The position numbers and the translations under genes are program-made. Under the pieces are notes generated by a model. It had not been told where the DNA came from, searched no databases, and saw nothing but the letters and a program-made list of their open reading frames with translations. From NCBI RefSeq assembly GCF_039541115.1, contig NZ_BAABFP010000005.1, positions 356,447-420,446 of the forward strand: a DNA stretch of 64,000 nt, read 5' to 3'. Positions 40,063-49,556 of the stretch are shown here, piece after piece (position 1 is the stretch's first letter; the number at the start of each line of letters is the position of its first letter). The DNA comes from Angustibacter luteus (GTDB taxonomy: Bacteria; Actinomycetota; Actinomycetes; Actinomycetales; Angustibacteraceae).

Positions 40063-41486
40063 CGCCGCCGCCGCGCCGCCGCTCGGCCCAGCGGCCCGCC
40101 GAACGCGCTCGGCGCGCCGACCCGGCCCGCCAGGCCGCGTTCGACACGCTGCGGGCCGTGGCCACCGAGGACGCCTACGCCAACCTGGTGCTGCCGGGCC
40201 TGCTGCGGGAGCGCCGGATCACCGGACGGGACGCCGGCTTCGCCACCGAGCTCGCCTACGGCACCCTGCGGATGCAGGGCCTGTACGACGCCGTGCTGGC
40301 CGAGTGCTGCACCCGCCCGCTGGACGAGCTGGACGACGGGCTGCTGGACGCTCTGCGGCTCGGCGCGCACCAGCTGCTGGGCATGCGCGTCCCCCCGCAC
40401 GCCGCCGTCAGCGAGACGGTCGCACTGGTCCGCCACCAGGTCGGTCACGGTCCCGGCGGCCTGGCCAACGCCGTCCTGCGCAGGGTCGGCGAGCGCGACG
40501 TCGACGCCTGGGTCGCGCAGCTCGCGCCCGACGCGGCGACGGACCCGCAGGGGCACCTGGCGCTCGCGCACAGCCACCCGCTGTGGGTGGTCCGGGCCTT
40601 CCGTGAGGCACTGGCCGGGCGCGGGGTGCCGGCCGAGCGGCTGGACGACGAGCTCGCCGACCTGCTCGCCGCGGACAACGCCGCGCCCGAGGTCACCCTG
40701 GTGGCCCGGCCCGGCCTGACTGAGCCGGAGGAGCTGCTGGCCGCCGGCGGCACGGCGGGTCGCTGGTCGCCGTACGCCGTGCGCTGGCCGGCCGGGGACC
40801 CCGGGCAGCTCGCTGCGGTCCGCGAGGGCCGGGCCGGCGTGCAGGACGAGGGCAGCCAGCTGGTCGCGCTCGCCTTGGCCGATGCCCCGCTCGACGGACG
40901 CGATGAGCGCTGGCTCGACCTGTGCGCGGGGCCGGGCGGCAAGGCCGCGCTGCTCGGGGCGCTCGGTGCCCGTCGGGGTGCGTCGTTGACCGCGGTCGAG
41001 CTGGCCCCGCACCGAGCGGACCTGGTCCGGCACGCGGTGGCCGCGTTGGGAGACGCCGTCGACGTGCGGGCCGCCGACGGGCGCGCCCTCGGTGAGCAGG
41101 AGCCGGCGGCGTACGACCGGGTGCTGGTCGACGTCCCGTGCAGCGGGCTCGGTGCGCTGCGCCGCCGGGCCGAGGCGCGCTGGCGCCGGACCCCGGCCGA
41201 CCTGGCCACGCTCGCGCCGCTGCAGCGAGCCTTGCTGGCGAGCGCGCTGGACGCCGTTCGGCCCGGTGGCGTCGTCGCCTACGTCACCTGCTCGCCGCAC
41301 GTCGCGGAGACCCGCCTCGTGGTCGACGACGTCCTGCGCACGCGTCCCGACGTCGAGCTGCTGGACGCGGTGCCGCTGGTCGACGCACCGGACACCTCAA
41401 CGCTCGAGGGCTCCGGGACCGTCCAGCTGTGGCCGCACCGGCACGGCACCGACGCGATGTTCCTCGCGCTGCTCCGCCGCCGCTGA
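40059..41486 (+). CDS. rsmB: 16S rRNA m5C methyltransferase RsmB (Sun/NOL1 family)
   Basis: SAM-dependent methyltransferase expected to modify C967 of 16S rRNA. 475 residues. An N-terminal NusB-like RNA-binding domain (about residues 25-155) precedes the Rossmann domain with the SAM motif [18 protein letters not shown] near residue 288. The two catalytic cysteines are in [13 protein letters not shown] near residue 360 and YVTCSPH near residue 410. Its last 90 bp overlap tail-to-tail with the minus-strand MFS gene. Confidence 0.96.
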   Translation: MTPPPRRRSAQRPAERARRADPARQAAFDTLRAVATEDAYANLVLPGLLRERRITGRDAGFATELAYGTLRMQGLYDAVLAECCTRPLDELDDGLLDALRLGAHQLLGMRVPPHAAVSETVALVRHQVGHGPGGLANAVLRRVGERDVDAWVAQLAPDAATDPQGHLALAHSHPLWVVRAFREALAGRGVPAERLDDELADLLAADNAAPEVTLVARPGLTEPEELLAAGGTAGRWSPYAVRWPAGDPGQLAAVREGRAGVQDEGSQLVALALADAPLDGRDERWLDLCAGPGGKAALLGALGARRGASLTAVELAPHRADLVRHAVAALGDAVDVRAADGRALGEQEPAAYDRVLVDVPCSGLGALRRRAEARWRRTPADLATLAPLQRALLASALDAVRPGGVVAYVTCSPHVAETRLVVDDVLRTRPDVELLDAVPLVDAPDTSTLEGSGTVQLWPHRHGTDAMFLALLRRR

Positions 41487-42749
41487 GGCCTCGTCGTCCG
41501 GCCGGGGCTGGTCGTCCGGCACCCAGACGGTGCTGGCCAGGACGCCGAACAGCAGGTACCCGACGCCCTGCCAGGCGATCACGGCGATGATGCCGGCCGT
41601 CCCGCCGACCAGCGTCGGGAGCAGGCCGGCCGCGGCCGCGCCGACCAGCATGCCCGCCGACTGCAGGGCCAGCACGGTGCCCAGGACCCGCCCGCGGTGG
41701 GCGTCCAGGGTCGCGTGCTGCAGCAGCGTCGTGGCGCCGGCGACGACCGCGGCGCCGGGCAGGCCCACCACGATCATCAGCACCACGGCGGGTCCGACGT
41801 GCGCCCAGGCGATCGGGTACAGGAAGAGCGAGAGGTCGACCAGGCCGAACACCGCCGCGCCCCAGCCGAAGAGCCTCGCCGGGCGCAGCCGGTCGCCGTA
41901 CCCGGCGACGAGCAGCCCACCCGCGATGCCCCCGATCGCCTGGACGCCGACGACGAGTCCGTAGCCCTGCGGCCCGCCGTGCAGGACGTCGAGCACGAAG
42001 GGGGCGAACAATGTGCCCATGATCCCCTCGCCTACCGCGGTCACGACGGTGAAGGCGAGCAGGATGCGCAGGGTCCGGCTGCCGGCGGCGATCCGCAGAC
42101 CGGCCCGCCACTCGTGCCACCACGGGACGCCGCCGACGACCTCCTCCGTGAGGGCCACCGGGTTGCCGCGCCCAGCGCCGCGCACCAGCACGACCAGCGT
42201 GGCGGCGGCCACGAAGCTCGCCACGTCCACCAGGGTCACTGCGACGATGCCGCCCCAGGCGGCGGCCACGCCGCCGAGCCCGGCGCCGACCAGCCGCGCG
42301 ACGGACCCGGCCTGCGCGTTCAACGCGTTCGCGGACACGAGCCGCTCGGGGGGCACCAGCAGGGGCACCAGCGCCTGCTCGGCGGGCACACTCAGCAGCT
42401 CGAGGACGGCCTGGACGCCGGCCACGGCGTACAGCAGCCACAGGGTGCCGCCGCCGTGCACCGCCAGCAGGGGGAGCAGGGTCACGGCGTGGGCCACGAG
42501 GGTCACGACCAGCACGCGCCGCCGGTCCCAGCGGTCCACCAGCACGCCAGCGGGGGAGGCCAGCAACATCTGCGGCACCACCGAGACGACGAGCATGCCG
42601 GCGGTCGCCACGGTGGACCCGGTCAGGTCGTAGACCAGGTACATGAGGCCGACGGTGAGCACGTAGTCACCCGTCCGGGACACGAGTCCGGCCGCGAGCA
42701 GCGCCCGGTAGTCCCGGTGCTCCACCAGCAGCCGCCAGATCGCTCTCAC
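41397..42749 (-). CDS. MFS exporter (MFS_3/enterobactin-exporter-like)
   Basis: 450 residues with about 12 hydrophobic segments. The N-terminus DYRALLAAGLVSRTGDYVL and loop motif A-like GVLVDRWDRRRVLV (about residue 80) fit multidrug or siderophore-type exporters of the MFS_3 group. The C-terminal tail (about 30 residues) is polar and lies within the 90-bp overlap with rsmB. The GTG start has AAGGAG upstream. Two repeated ATATATCGCGA boxes immediately before the ribosome-binding site suggest repression by a regulator not encoded here. Substrate unknown. Confidence 0.85.
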   Translation of the reverse strand: MRAIWRLLVEHRDYRALLAAGLVSRTGDYVLTVGLMYLVYDLTGSTVATAGMLVVSVVPQMLLASPAGVLVDRWDRRRVLVVTLVAHAVTLLPLLAVHGGGTLWLLYAVAGVQAVLELLSVPAEQALVPLLVPPERLVSANALNAQAGSVARLVGAGLGGVAAAWGGIVAVTLVDVASFVAAATLVVLVRGAGRGNPVALTEEVVGGVPWWHEWRAGLRIAAGSRTLRILLAFTVVTAVGEGIMGTLFAPFVLDVLHGGPQGYGLVVGVQAIGGIAGGLLVAGYGDRLRPARLFGWGAAVFGLVDLSLFLYPIAWAHVGPAVVLMIVVGLPGAAVVAGATTLLQHATLDAHRGRVLGTVLALQSAGMLVGAAAAGLLPTLVGGTAGIIAVIAWQGVGYLLFGVLASTVWVPDDQPRPDDEASAAAEQREEHRVGAVPVRPQLDGPGALER

Positions 42750-42762
42750 CGTCGCTCCTTCG

Positions 42763-42801
42763 AGATATATCGCGAGTCGGAGAACAAGATATATCGCGAG
42801 T
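42763..42801. promoter_or_regulatory. Tandem operator boxes upstream of the MFS exporter
   Basis: AGATATATCGCGAGT occurs twice in direct orientation (42763-42777 and 42787-42801), 24 bp apart, in an AT-rich patch of an otherwise very GC-rich sequence. Each copy contains the palindromes GATATATC and TCGCGA. The proximal copy is 14 bp from the start codon. It resembles operators of PadR-like regulators of efflux operons; the regulator identity is inference. Confidence 0.55.
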
Positions 42802-42837
42802 TGCCAGGACTGGCAAGGACTCGTGCCCAGGGATCGC

Positions 42838-42843
42838 TAGGCT
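42838..42843 (+). promoter_or_regulatory. -10 box of rpe, leaderless
   Basis: TAGGCT ending 6 nt before GTG 42850 with no space for a ribosome-binding site. Confidence 0.5.
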
Positions 42844-42849
42844 CGCCGC

Positions 42850-43512
42850 GTGGCCCTGCAGATCTCGCCGAGCATCCTGAACTCCGACTTCGCCAACCTC
42901 GAGTCCGAGCTGGCGCGCATCGCCGACGCCGACTGGGCGCACGTGGACGTCATGGACAACCACTTCGTGCCGAACCTGACCCTCGGGCTGCCGGTGGTGG
43001 AGGCCCTGGCCAAGATCAGCCCGGTGCCGATCGACACGCACCTGATGATCGAGGACCCGGACCGCTGGGCCCCCGGCTACGCAGAGGCTGGCGCGGCCAG
43101 CGTCACCTTCCACGCCGAGGCCGCCGCGGCGCCGGTGCGGCTGGCTCGCGAGCTGCGCCGCCTCGGCGCCCGGGCCGGTCTGGCGCTCAAGCCCGCCACC
43201 CCCGTCGAGCCGTTCCTGGACCTGCTGCCCGAGCTGGACATGCTGCTGGTGATGACCGTCGAGCCCGGTTTCGGCGGCCAGACCTTCCTGGACGTCACGC
43301 TGCCCAAGATCCGGCGCGCCCGGCGGGCGATCCGGGACAGCGGGCTGGACGTCTGGCTGCAGGTGGACGGCGGCGTCACCACCGAGACCATCGAGCGGGC
43401 GGCGGACGCCGGTGCCGACGTGTTCGTCGCCGGGTCGGCCGTCTACGGGGCGCCCGACGCGGCGGCGCAGATCGCCCTGCTGCGCGAGCGTGCCGCGGCT
43501 CACACCCACTGA
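42850..43512 (+). CDS. rpe: Ribulose-phosphate 3-epimerase
   Basis: Interconverts ribulose 5-phosphate and xylulose 5-phosphate; its substrate is also used by RibB in the next operon. 220-residue TIM barrel with [14 protein letters not shown] at the N-terminus, metal/catalytic [14 protein letters not shown] near residue 32, DTHLMIEDP near 62, [10 protein letters not shown] near 137 and the phosphate-binding [10 protein letters not shown] and VAGSAVYG. Confidence 0.96.
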   Translation: MALQISPSILNSDFANLESELARIADADWAHVDVMDNHFVPNLTLGLPVVEALAKISPVPIDTHLMIEDPDRWAPGYAEAGAASVTFHAEAAAAPVRLARELRRLGARAGLALKPATPVEPFLDLLPELDMLLVMTVEPGFGGQTFLDVTLPKIRRARRAIRDSGLDVWLQVDGGVTTETIERAADAGADVFVAGSAVYGAPDAAAQIALLRERAAAHTH

Positions 43513-43536
43513 TCTTTCGCCAGCGGGGGATAGGGC

Positions 43537-43542
43537 TAGACT
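43537..43542 (+). promoter_or_regulatory. -10 box of the riboflavin operon
   Basis: TAGACT 13 nt before the FMN riboswitch begins; a TTTCGC at 43515-43520 lies 16 nt further upstream as a weak -35. Confidence 0.5.
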
Positions 43543-43554
43543 CACCGCAGCACA

Positions 43555-43683
43555 CGCGTGCTCCGGGGTCGGTGAAATTCCGAGCCGGCGGTGACAGTCC
43601 GCGACCCGACCGCAGCCAGCGGCCGGTTGACCTGGTGGAACTCCAGGACCGACGGTGAGAGTCCGGATGGGAGGAGACACGCG
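43555..43683 (+). ncRNA. FMN riboswitch (RFN element)
   Basis: Conserved RFN strings are all present in order: GGTGAAATTCC, GCCGGCGGTGACAGTCCGC, GGTTGACCTGGTGGAACTCC, and GACGGTGAGAGTCCGGATGG. P1 can form between 43555-43564 and 43673-43683 with one bulged A. FMN binding is expected to lower expression of the rib operon. The 141-nt stretch between the aptamer and ribD (43684-43824) is the expression platform. There CGTCGGTG (43701-43708) can pair with 43744-43751, enclosing a GC-rich hairpin region; whether it terminates or masks the GAGAGGGG ribosome-binding site cannot be decided by eye. Confidence 0.95.
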
Positions 43684-43824
43684 GCGTCGCAGGCGCTTTG
43701 CGTCGGTGGCGCCGTCGGCGCGCGAGCCCGAAGCCGGGCCGCACACCGACGTGACGACGAGGGATCACTCTCTCGTGGTCGACCCCGGAGCCCGCCCCGA
43801 ACGGCGAGGCGAGAGGGGTCCCAG

Positions 43825-44853
43825 GTGAGTGACATCGACGTCGCGATGGCCCGCGCTCTGCTGCTGGCGCGCCGAGGGCCCTCGAGCGACCCCAACCCGC
43901 GGGTCGGCTGCGTCGTCCTGGACGACGCCGGCGAGGTGGTCGGTGAGGGCTGGCACGAAGGCGCCGGCAGCCCGCACGCCGAGGTGGCCGCGCTCGCCCG
44001 GGCCGGCACCGCCGCGCACGGCGGCACCGCCGTCGTCACCCTGGAACCGTGCGGGCACACCGGTCGCACCGGTCCGTGCACCGCTGCGCTCATCACGGCC
44101 GGCGTGGCACGCGTCGTCTTCGCGCGGCCCGACGCCAACCCGGACGCCGCCGGCGGGGCGCAGCGGCTGCGCGCGGCGGGCATCCACGTCAGCCAGATCG
44201 AGGACCTCGGACTGCGCACCGAAGCCGACGCGCTGGTCGCCCGCTGGCAGCAGGCCCAGGACCTCGGCCGCCCGGTCGTCACCTGGAAGTTCGCCTCGAC
44301 CCTGGACGGGCGAGGCGCCGCCGCCGACGGCACCAGCCAGTGGATCACCGGAGCGCCCGCGCGCCAGGACGTGCACGACCTGCGCGCCGACGCCGACACC
44401 ATCCTGGTCGGGACCGGCACCGCCTGGACCGACGACCCGCGGCTGACCGTCCGGGACCGCCGCGGCGCCGACCGGCCGCAGCAGCCGCGCCGGGCTGTGA
44501 TGGGCCTGCGCGGACTGCGGCCCGGCAGCGTGCTCGAGCGGACCGGCGCGACCGTGCTGGACACCCGCTGCCCGCACGAGGCACTGCGGCGGCTTTGGGC
44601 GCTGGGCAGCCGGCACGTCTGGCTCGAGGGCGGTGCGACCCTGGCCGCGGTGTTCTGGCAGGCCCGCCTGGTCGACCACGTCGTCGCCTACGTCGCGCCG
44701 GCCTTCCTCGGGCTCGGCGCGCCGGCCGTGGCCGACCTCGGCATCGGCTCCATCGACGCCATCGCCCGGCTCCGGCTCGACGACGTCACCCGGCTGGGCG
44801 ACGACCTGCGCCTGATGCTCACCCCCACCCCCGACCCCACCGAGGGAGCCTGA
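43825..44853 (+). CDS. ribD: Bifunctional riboflavin biosynthesis deaminase/reductase RibD
   Basis: Deaminates and then reduces the pyrimidine intermediate of riboflavin synthesis. 342 residues. The deaminase domain has the zinc motifs SPHAEVAAL near residue 49 and EPCGHTGRTGPC near residue 75. The reductase domain starts around residue 150 with WKFASTLDGRGA and SQWITGAPAR, the NADPH/substrate region. GTG 43825 is preceded by a GAGAGGGG ribosome-binding site. First gene of the riboswitch-controlled operon; it shares one base with ribE. Confidence 0.96.
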   Translation: MSDIDVAMARALLLARRGPSSDPNPRVGCVVLDDAGEVVGEGWHEGAGSPHAEVAALARAGTAAHGGTAVVTLEPCGHTGRTGPCTAALITAGVARVVFARPDANPDAAGGAQRLRAAGIHVSQIEDLGLRTEADALVARWQQAQDLGRPVVTWKFASTLDGRGAAADGTSQWITGAPARQDVHDLRADADTILVGTGTAWTDDPRLTVRDRRGADRPQQPRRAVMGLRGLRPGSVLERTGATVLDTRCPHEALRRLWALGSRHVWLEGGATLAAVFWQARLVDHVVAYVAPAFLGLGAPAVADLGIGSIDAIARLRLDDVTRLGDDLRLMLTPTPDPTEGA

Positions 44854-45482
44854 TGTTCACCGGGATCGTCGAGGAGCTCGGGGAGGTCGTCGCGCTGGAG
44901 CACGGCGCCGACTCCGCCCGCCTCACCGTGCACGGACCGTTGGTGACCTCGGACGCGCTGCCCGGTGCGTCCATCGCGGTGAACGGCGTCTGCCTGACCG
45001 TCGTCGGCGAGCCCACCGACGGCGGTTTCACCGTCGACGTGATGGCGCAGACCTTGCGGCACAGCGCGCTCGGTGACCTGGTGCCCGGTTCGCCGGTGAA
45101 CCTGGAGCGCGCGATGGCCGCCGACGGGCGGTTCGGCGGGCACGTCGTCCAGGGGCACGTCGACGGCACCGCCGTCGTGGTCCGTCGCGAGCCCGGTGAC
45201 CGCTGGGAGGTGGTGACCATCTCGCTGCCGCCGCACCTGGCCCGCTACCTGGTGCCGCAGGGGTCGATCACCGTGGACGGCGTCTCGCTGACCGTCAGCG
45301 CGCTCGACGACGAGGCCGGCACCTTCTCGGTGTCGCTGATCCCCACCACGCTCGAGCTCACCACGCTCGGACGTCGCGCGGTGGGCGACCCGGTCAACCT
45401 CGAGGTCGACGTCCTCGCCAAGTACGTGCACCGCCTGCTCACGAACCGCAACGCGACCCTGGAGACACCGTGGACTTCATGA
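44853..45482 (+). CDS. ribE: Riboflavin synthase alpha chain
   Basis: Dismutates two 6,7-dimethyl-8-ribityllumazines to riboflavin. 209 residues made of two homologous lumazine-binding barrels: MFTGIVEELG at the start, VNGVCLTVV and GHVVQGHVDGTA, then DGVSLTVSALDD in the second half. ATG 44853 overlaps the ribD stop by 1 nt and pnuC begins 13 nt before its end. Confidence 0.96.
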   Translation: MFTGIVEELGEVVALEHGADSARLTVHGPLVTSDALPGASIAVNGVCLTVVGEPTDGGFTVDVMAQTLRHSALGDLVPGSPVNLERAMAADGRFGGHVVQGHVDGTAVVVRREPGDRWEVVTISLPPHLARYLVPQGSITVDGVSLTVSALDDEAGTFSVSLIPTTLELTTLGRRAVGDPVNLEVDVLAKYVHRLLTNRNATLETPWTS

Positions 45483-46159
45483 ACGACCTGCTCGCGGCGC
45501 ACCTGACCATCGCCGGTCACCCCATCGCCTGGAGCGAGATCATCGGCAACGTCTTCGGGCTCGCCTCCGCGATCCTGGGCATGCGCCGCAAGGTGTGGGC
45601 CTGGCCGGTCGGGATCATCGGCAACGTCCTGCTGTTCCTGGTGTTCACCGGCGCCGCCTACGGCTCCGAGAGCGGGCACACGCTCTACGGGCAGGCCGGT
45701 CGCCAGGTGTTCTTCATCATCACCAGCGTCTACGGCTGGTGGCGCTGGCAGCAGCACAAGGAGCACGACCCGAACGGCGTCGCCGTCGAGCCGCGGTGGG
45801 CGACCTGGCGCGAGCGGGCCGTCGTCGGTGTGCTGTGGCTGGCCGGCGTGGCGATCCTGACCCCCATCTTCCGCTCCCTCGGCTCGTACGACCCGGTCTG
45901 GGCGGACGCGTGGATCTTCGTCGGCTCGATGGTCGCCACCTACGCGATGGCGCGAGGATGGGTCGACTTCTGGCTCTGCTGGATCGCCGTCGACATCGTC
46001 GGGGTGCCGGTGCTGGTGCGGGCGCACTTCTACCCCTCCGCGGTGCTGTACGCCGTGTACGCCGGGTTCGTGATCTGGGGCTTCGTGGTGTGGCTGCGGC
46101 TGGCTCGCGCCTCCACGGACGAGGCCGCGGCCGGCGCCGCCGAGAGGGTGCCCTCATGA
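45470..46159 (+). CDS. ribM: PnuC-family riboflavin transporter (RibM/PnuX type)
   Basis: 229 residues with about seven hydrophobic segments of the PnuC fold. Seen: IIGNVFGLASAILGMRRKVW, WPVGIIGNVLLFLVFTGAAY and QVFFIITSVYGWWRWQQ. PnuC proteins usually import nicotinamide riboside. However, a branch encoded inside actinobacterial rib operons (RibM/PnuX) imports riboflavin, and this gene lies behind an FMN riboswitch between ribE and ribBA, so riboflavin is the likely substrate. It overlaps both neighbours. Confidence 0.85.
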   Translation: MDFMNDLLAAHLTIAGHPIAWSEIIGNVFGLASAILGMRRKVWAWPVGIIGNVLLFLVFTGAAYGSESGHTLYGQAGRQVFFIITSVYGWWRWQQHKEHDPNGVAVEPRWATWRERAVVGVLWLAGVAILTPIFRSLGSYDPVWADAWIFVGSMVATYAMARGWVDFWLCWIAVDIVGVPVLVRAHFYPSAVLYAVYAGFVIWGFVVWLRLARASTDEAAAGAAERVPS

Positions 46160-47436
46160 CGGGCGGCGGGCTGGCGCTCGGGCTGGCCACCGTCGAGGCG
46201 GCGCTGGACGAGCTGCGCCGCGGCCGTCCGGTCCTCGTCGTCGACGACGCCGACCGGGAGAACGAGGGCGACGTCGTGCTGGCCGCCGAGCACGCCACCG
46301 CGCAGTGGCTCGCCTGGACCGTCCGGCACACCTCGGGCTACCTGTGCGCGCCGATGCCGGCGGACTGGGCGGACCGGCTCGCTCTGCCGCCGATGGTCGC
46401 CCAGAACGAGGACTCCCTGCGCACCGCGTACACGGTGTCGGTGGACGCTCGCGAGGGCGTCACGACCGGGATCAGTGCGGCCGACCGCGCTCACACGCTG
46501 CGGGTGCTCGCGGACCCGGCGACGACGGCCGCGGACCTGGTCCGTCCCGGGCACGTCCTGCCGTTGCGGGCCCGCGCCGGGGGAGTGCTGGAGCGGGCCG
46601 GGCACACGGAGGCGGCCGTCGACCTGTGCCGGCTGGCCGGACTGGCACCGGTCGCGGTGATCGGCGAGCTCGTGCAGGAGGACGGCACGATGACCCGGCT
46701 CCCCGGCGTCCTCGAGCTCGGACGTCGGCACGACCTGCTGACGATCAGCATCGCCGACCTGGCGAGCTGGCGCCGTGCCCAGGGTGACGAGGGTTCGCCC
46801 GCGGCGCCGCACGGTGACGTCCAGCGCGTACGGCGCGTCGCGTCCAGCGTGCTGCCCACCCGGCACGGCGAGCTCACGGTGCACGGCTACCGCGACCTGG
46901 TGACCGGTGCCGAGCACGTCGCGCTGGTCAGCGGCGACCCGACGTCGCCCGGCGCCGTCGTCCGGCTGCACTCGGAGTGCCTGACCGGCGACGCGTTCGG
47001 GTCGCTGCGCTGCGACTGCGGTGCCCAGCTGGACGCCGCGCTGGGGGAGATCACCCGGCACGGCGGTGCCGTGGTCTACCTGCGCGACCACGAGGGCCGC
47101 GGGATCGGTCTGCTGCCCAAGCTCGCGGCCTACGCGCTGCAGGACGCCGGCCGCGACACGGTCGAGGCGAACCTCGAGCTCGGCCTGCCGGCCGACGCCC
47201 GCGACTACGCGGCCGGGGCCGCAGTGCTGCGCGACCTCGGTGTCGTCGAGGTGCGGCTGCTGACCAACAACCCGGACAAGGTCGCCGGTCTCGAGCGGGC
47301 CGGGATCGTCGTGCGCGAGCGGTTGGCGCTACGGGCCGGCTGGTCCCAGCACAACGCCGCCTACCTCGACACCAAGCGCCAGCGCTTCGGGCACGACCTG
47401 CCGTCGCGTTCCGGCCAGCACCGCGAGTCCGCATGA
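46156..47436 (+). CDS. ribBA: Bifunctional DHBP synthase / GTP cyclohydrolase II RibBA
   Basis: The RibB half (about residues 1-205) makes 3,4-dihydroxy-2-butanone 4-phosphate: metal motif [12 protein letters not shown] near residue 32, [14 protein letters not shown] near 100, ELVQEDGTM near 170. The RibA half opens the GTP ring: zinc cysteines in [19 protein letters not shown] near residue 275, [15 protein letters not shown] near 312 and LLTNNPDK near 370. 426 residues, normal for the fusion. ATG 46156 overlaps the ribM stop by 4 nt. Confidence 0.97.
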   Translation: MTGGGLALGLATVEAALDELRRGRPVLVVDDADRENEGDVVLAAEHATAQWLAWTVRHTSGYLCAPMPADWADRLALPPMVAQNEDSLRTAYTVSVDAREGVTTGISAADRAHTLRVLADPATTAADLVRPGHVLPLRARAGGVLERAGHTEAAVDLCRLAGLAPVAVIGELVQEDGTMTRLPGVLELGRRHDLLTISIADLASWRRAQGDEGSPAAPHGDVQRVRRVASSVLPTRHGELTVHGYRDLVTGAEHVALVSGDPTSPGAVVRLHSECLTGDAFGSLRCDCGAQLDAALGEITRHGGAVVYLRDHEGRGIGLLPKLAAYALQDAGRDTVEANLELGLPADARDYAAGAAVLRDLGVVEVRLLTNNPDKVAGLERAGIVVRERLALRAGWSQHNAAYLDTKRQRFGHDLPSRSGQHRESA

Positions 47437-47936
47437 GCGGCCACGGCTCGCCCACGCTCACCGTCGACGGGTCCGGGCTGCGGGTCGCGGTGGTGGCCGC
47501 GAGCTGGCACGAGCCGGTGATGGACGGCCTGCTGGACGGCGCCCGCCGAGCCCTGGCTGACTCCGGCGTGGAGCAGTCGCTCACGCTGCGCGTCCCGGGC
47601 ACCTTCGAGCTGCCGGTCGCAGCATCCCGCCTGGCCGGGGCCGGGTTCGACGCGGTGGTCGCGCTCGGCGTCGTGGTCCGCGGCGGCACTCCGCACTTCG
47701 AGTACGTCTGCCAGGCCGCGACGTCCGGGCTCACCGACGTGGCGGTGCGCACCGGCGTCCCGGTCGGCTTCGGAGTGCTCACCTGCGACGACGACAAACA
47801 GGCGCTGGACCGCGCCGGTCTTCCCGGCTCGCACGAGGACAAGGGCTACGAGGCGACGGTGGCGGCGATCAGCACGGCGCTCACGTTGCGAGACGTCCGG
47901 CTGCCCGAGACGTCGTCGCCCGTCGGCGCCCCGTAG
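47433..47936 (+). CDS. ribH: 6,7-dimethyl-8-ribityllumazine synthase
   Basis: Icosahedral enzyme joining the RibB and RibD-branch products. 167 residues: [32 protein letters not shown] near residue 52, [16 protein letters not shown] with the catalytic His near residue 88 and [16 protein letters not shown] near 112. Last gene of the rib operon; its stop codon lies in the hisE -10 box. Confidence 0.96.
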   Translation: MSGHGSPTLTVDGSGLRVAVVAASWHEPVMDGLLDGARRALADSGVEQSLTLRVPGTFELPVAASRLAGAGFDAVVALGVVVRGGTPHFEYVCQAATSGLTDVAVRTGVPVGFGVLTCDDDKQALDRAGLPGSHEDKGYEATVAAISTALTLRDVRLPETSSPVGAP

Positions 47937-47939
47937 GCT
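47934..47939 (+). promoter_or_regulatory. -10 box of hisE, leaderless
   Basis: TAGGCT (its TAG is the ribH stop) ending 8 nt before GTG 47948. Confidence 0.45.
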
Positions 47940-47947
47940 GACCGACC

Positions 47948-48211
47948 GTGAAGAGCTTCGACGCCCTGTTCGACGAGCTGAGCGAGAAGGCCCGGTCCCG
48001 CCCCGCGGGCTCGCGCACTGTCGCCGAGCTCGACGCGGGCGTGCACGCCATCGGCAAGAAGGTCGTCGAGGAGGCGGCCGAGGTGTGGATGGCCGCCGAG
48101 CACGAGAGCCCGGAGCGGGCGGCGGAGGAGATCAGCCAGCTGCTGTACCACCTGCAGGTGCTGATGCTCGACCGCGGCCTCACCCTGCAGGATGTGTACG
48201 CGCATCTGTGA
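47948..48211 (+). CDS. hisE: Phosphoribosyl-ATP pyrophosphatase
   Basis: Second step of histidine synthesis, hydrolysing PR-ATP to PR-AMP. 87 residues, all-helical MazG-like fold with [15 protein letters not shown] (metal-binding Glu residues) near residue 36 and [14 protein letters not shown] near 60. It is upstream of hisG, whose product is its substrate. Confidence 0.95.
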   Translation: MKSFDALFDELSEKARSRPAGSRTVAELDAGVHAIGKKVVEEAAEVWMAAEHESPERAAEEISQLLYHLQVLMLDRGLTLQDVYAHL

Positions 48212-48263
48212 GCGGCGGCCCCGCCCTCGCCAGAGCCGTTCACCTTCTCGCTAGGAGCCACTG

Positions 48264-49109
48264 ATGCTGCGCATCGCCGTACCGAACAAGGGGTCGCTGT
48301 CCGAGGCCGCCACCGACATGCTGCGCGAGAGCGGGTACCGCCAGCGGTCGAGCAGCCACGACCTCGTGCTGTCCGACCCGGACAACGACGTGGAGTTCTT
48401 CTACCTGCGACCGCGCGACATCGCGGTGTACGTCGGGTCGGGGACGCTCGACGTGGGGCTGACCGGGCGTGACCTGCTCCTCGACTCCGGCGCCCAGGCG
48501 CAGGAGATCCTGCCGCTCGGCTTCGGCCGCTCGACGTTCCGGTTCGCGGCGCCGCCCGGGGTGGCCGGCTCGGTCGCGGACCTGGGCGGTCTGCGGGTCG
48601 CGACGTCCTACGCCGGCCTGCTGGAGCGGCACCTGGCCGGGCACGACGTGCAGGCGGACATCGTCCGGCTGGACGGTGCGGTCGAGTCGTCGGTCGGCCT
48701 GGGCGTCGCGGACGTCGTCGCGGACGTCGTGCAGACCGGCAGCACGCTCAAGGCGGCCGGGCTGGCGGTCTTCGGCGACCCGATCCTGGAGTCCGAGGCC
48801 GTGCTGATCCGGCGCACCGACGCGGAGGACGACCCGGCGGTCGGGGTGCTGACCCGCAGGTTGCAGGGTGTCCTCACGGCCCGCCGCTACGTGATGATGG
48901 ACTACGACGTCCGCGTCGAGCTGGTCGAGAAGGCCTGCGCGCTGACGCCAGGGCTCGAGTCGCCGACCGTGAGCCCGTTGCACGACAAGGGATGGGTGGC
49001 GGTGCGGTCCATGGTCCCGAGAGCGACGACGAACCAGGTGATGGACGACCTGTACGACCTGGGCGCGCGGGCCATCCTGGTCACCGACATCCACGCCTGC
49101 CGGCTGTAG
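48264..49109 (+). CDS. hisG: ATP phosphoribosyltransferase, long form
   Basis: First and feedback-regulated step of histidine synthesis. 281 residues: catalytic domains with [38 protein letters not shown] near residue 148 (PRPP binding), and a C-terminal ACT-like histidine-binding domain of about 75 residues ([15 protein letters not shown]). No HisZ is therefore needed. ATG 48264 has TAGGAG upstream. Confidence 0.96.
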   Translation: MLRIAVPNKGSLSEAATDMLRESGYRQRSSSHDLVLSDPDNDVEFFYLRPRDIAVYVGSGTLDVGLTGRDLLLDSGAQAQEILPLGFGRSTFRFAAPPGVAGSVADLGGLRVATSYAGLLERHLAGHDVQADIVRLDGAVESSVGLGVADVVADVVQTGSTLKAAGLAVFGDPILESEAVLIRRTDAEDDPAVGVLTRRLQGVLTARRYVMMDYDVRVELVEKACALTPGLESPTVSPLHDKGWVAVRSMVPRATTNQVMDDLYDLGARAILVTDIHACRL

Positions 49110-49115
49110 GGGCCC

Positions 49116-49556
49116 ATGAGCGCGATCGGCGATCCCTACGCCACGTTCCGGCCCCGCCGGGGACGCCGGGTCGCCTGGGTCGTCGCGGCCATGTCGGTGA
49201 CGCTGTTCGGCGCCCTGGCCCTGGTCGTCCCGAGCACCGGCTCCGCCGGCTGGTCGGTCGCGGACTCGTTGCTGCTGTGGGGTTTCGGCTGGCTCGTCGC
49301 GGTGGCCATGTGGCGGTTCGCCCGGCTCGAGGCCGTCCCCTCCGAGCGCGGCATCGTCGTGCGGAACGTGCTGCTCACCCGGGACCTGACCTGGTCGGAG
49401 ATCGGCGGGGTGCGGTTCGGCAGCGGGGACGCCTGGGCGTGGCTCGACCTCAAGGACGGCGACGAGGTGGCCGTCATGGCGATCCAGCGCTCGGACGGTG
49501 ACGACGCGCGCCGGGCCGCCTCCCGGCTCATGGCCCTCGTGCAGGTGAACGCGTGA
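49116..49556 (+). CDS. PH-domain membrane protein
   Basis: 146 residues with two transmembrane helices (about 20-40 and 50-68) followed by a bacterial PH-like domain (SERGIVVRNVLLTRDLTWSE, then AWAWLDLKDGDEV). It starts 6 nt after hisG and overlaps the next gene by 4 nt. Such genes commonly follow hisG in actinobacteria. Function unknown. Confidence 0.8.
   Translation: MSAIGDPYATFRPRRGRRVAWVVAAMSVTLFGALALVVPSTGSAGWSVADSLLLWGFGWLVAVAMWRFARLEAVPSERGIVVRNVLLTRDLTWSEIGGVRFGSGDAWAWLDLKDGDEVAVMAIQRSDGDDARRAASRLMALVQVNA

Noticed and set aside
45470-46159. Calling the PnuC-family gene a nicotinamide riboside transporter
   Set aside because: Its place within an FMN-riboswitch-controlled rib operon and similarity to RibM/PnuX favour riboflavin.
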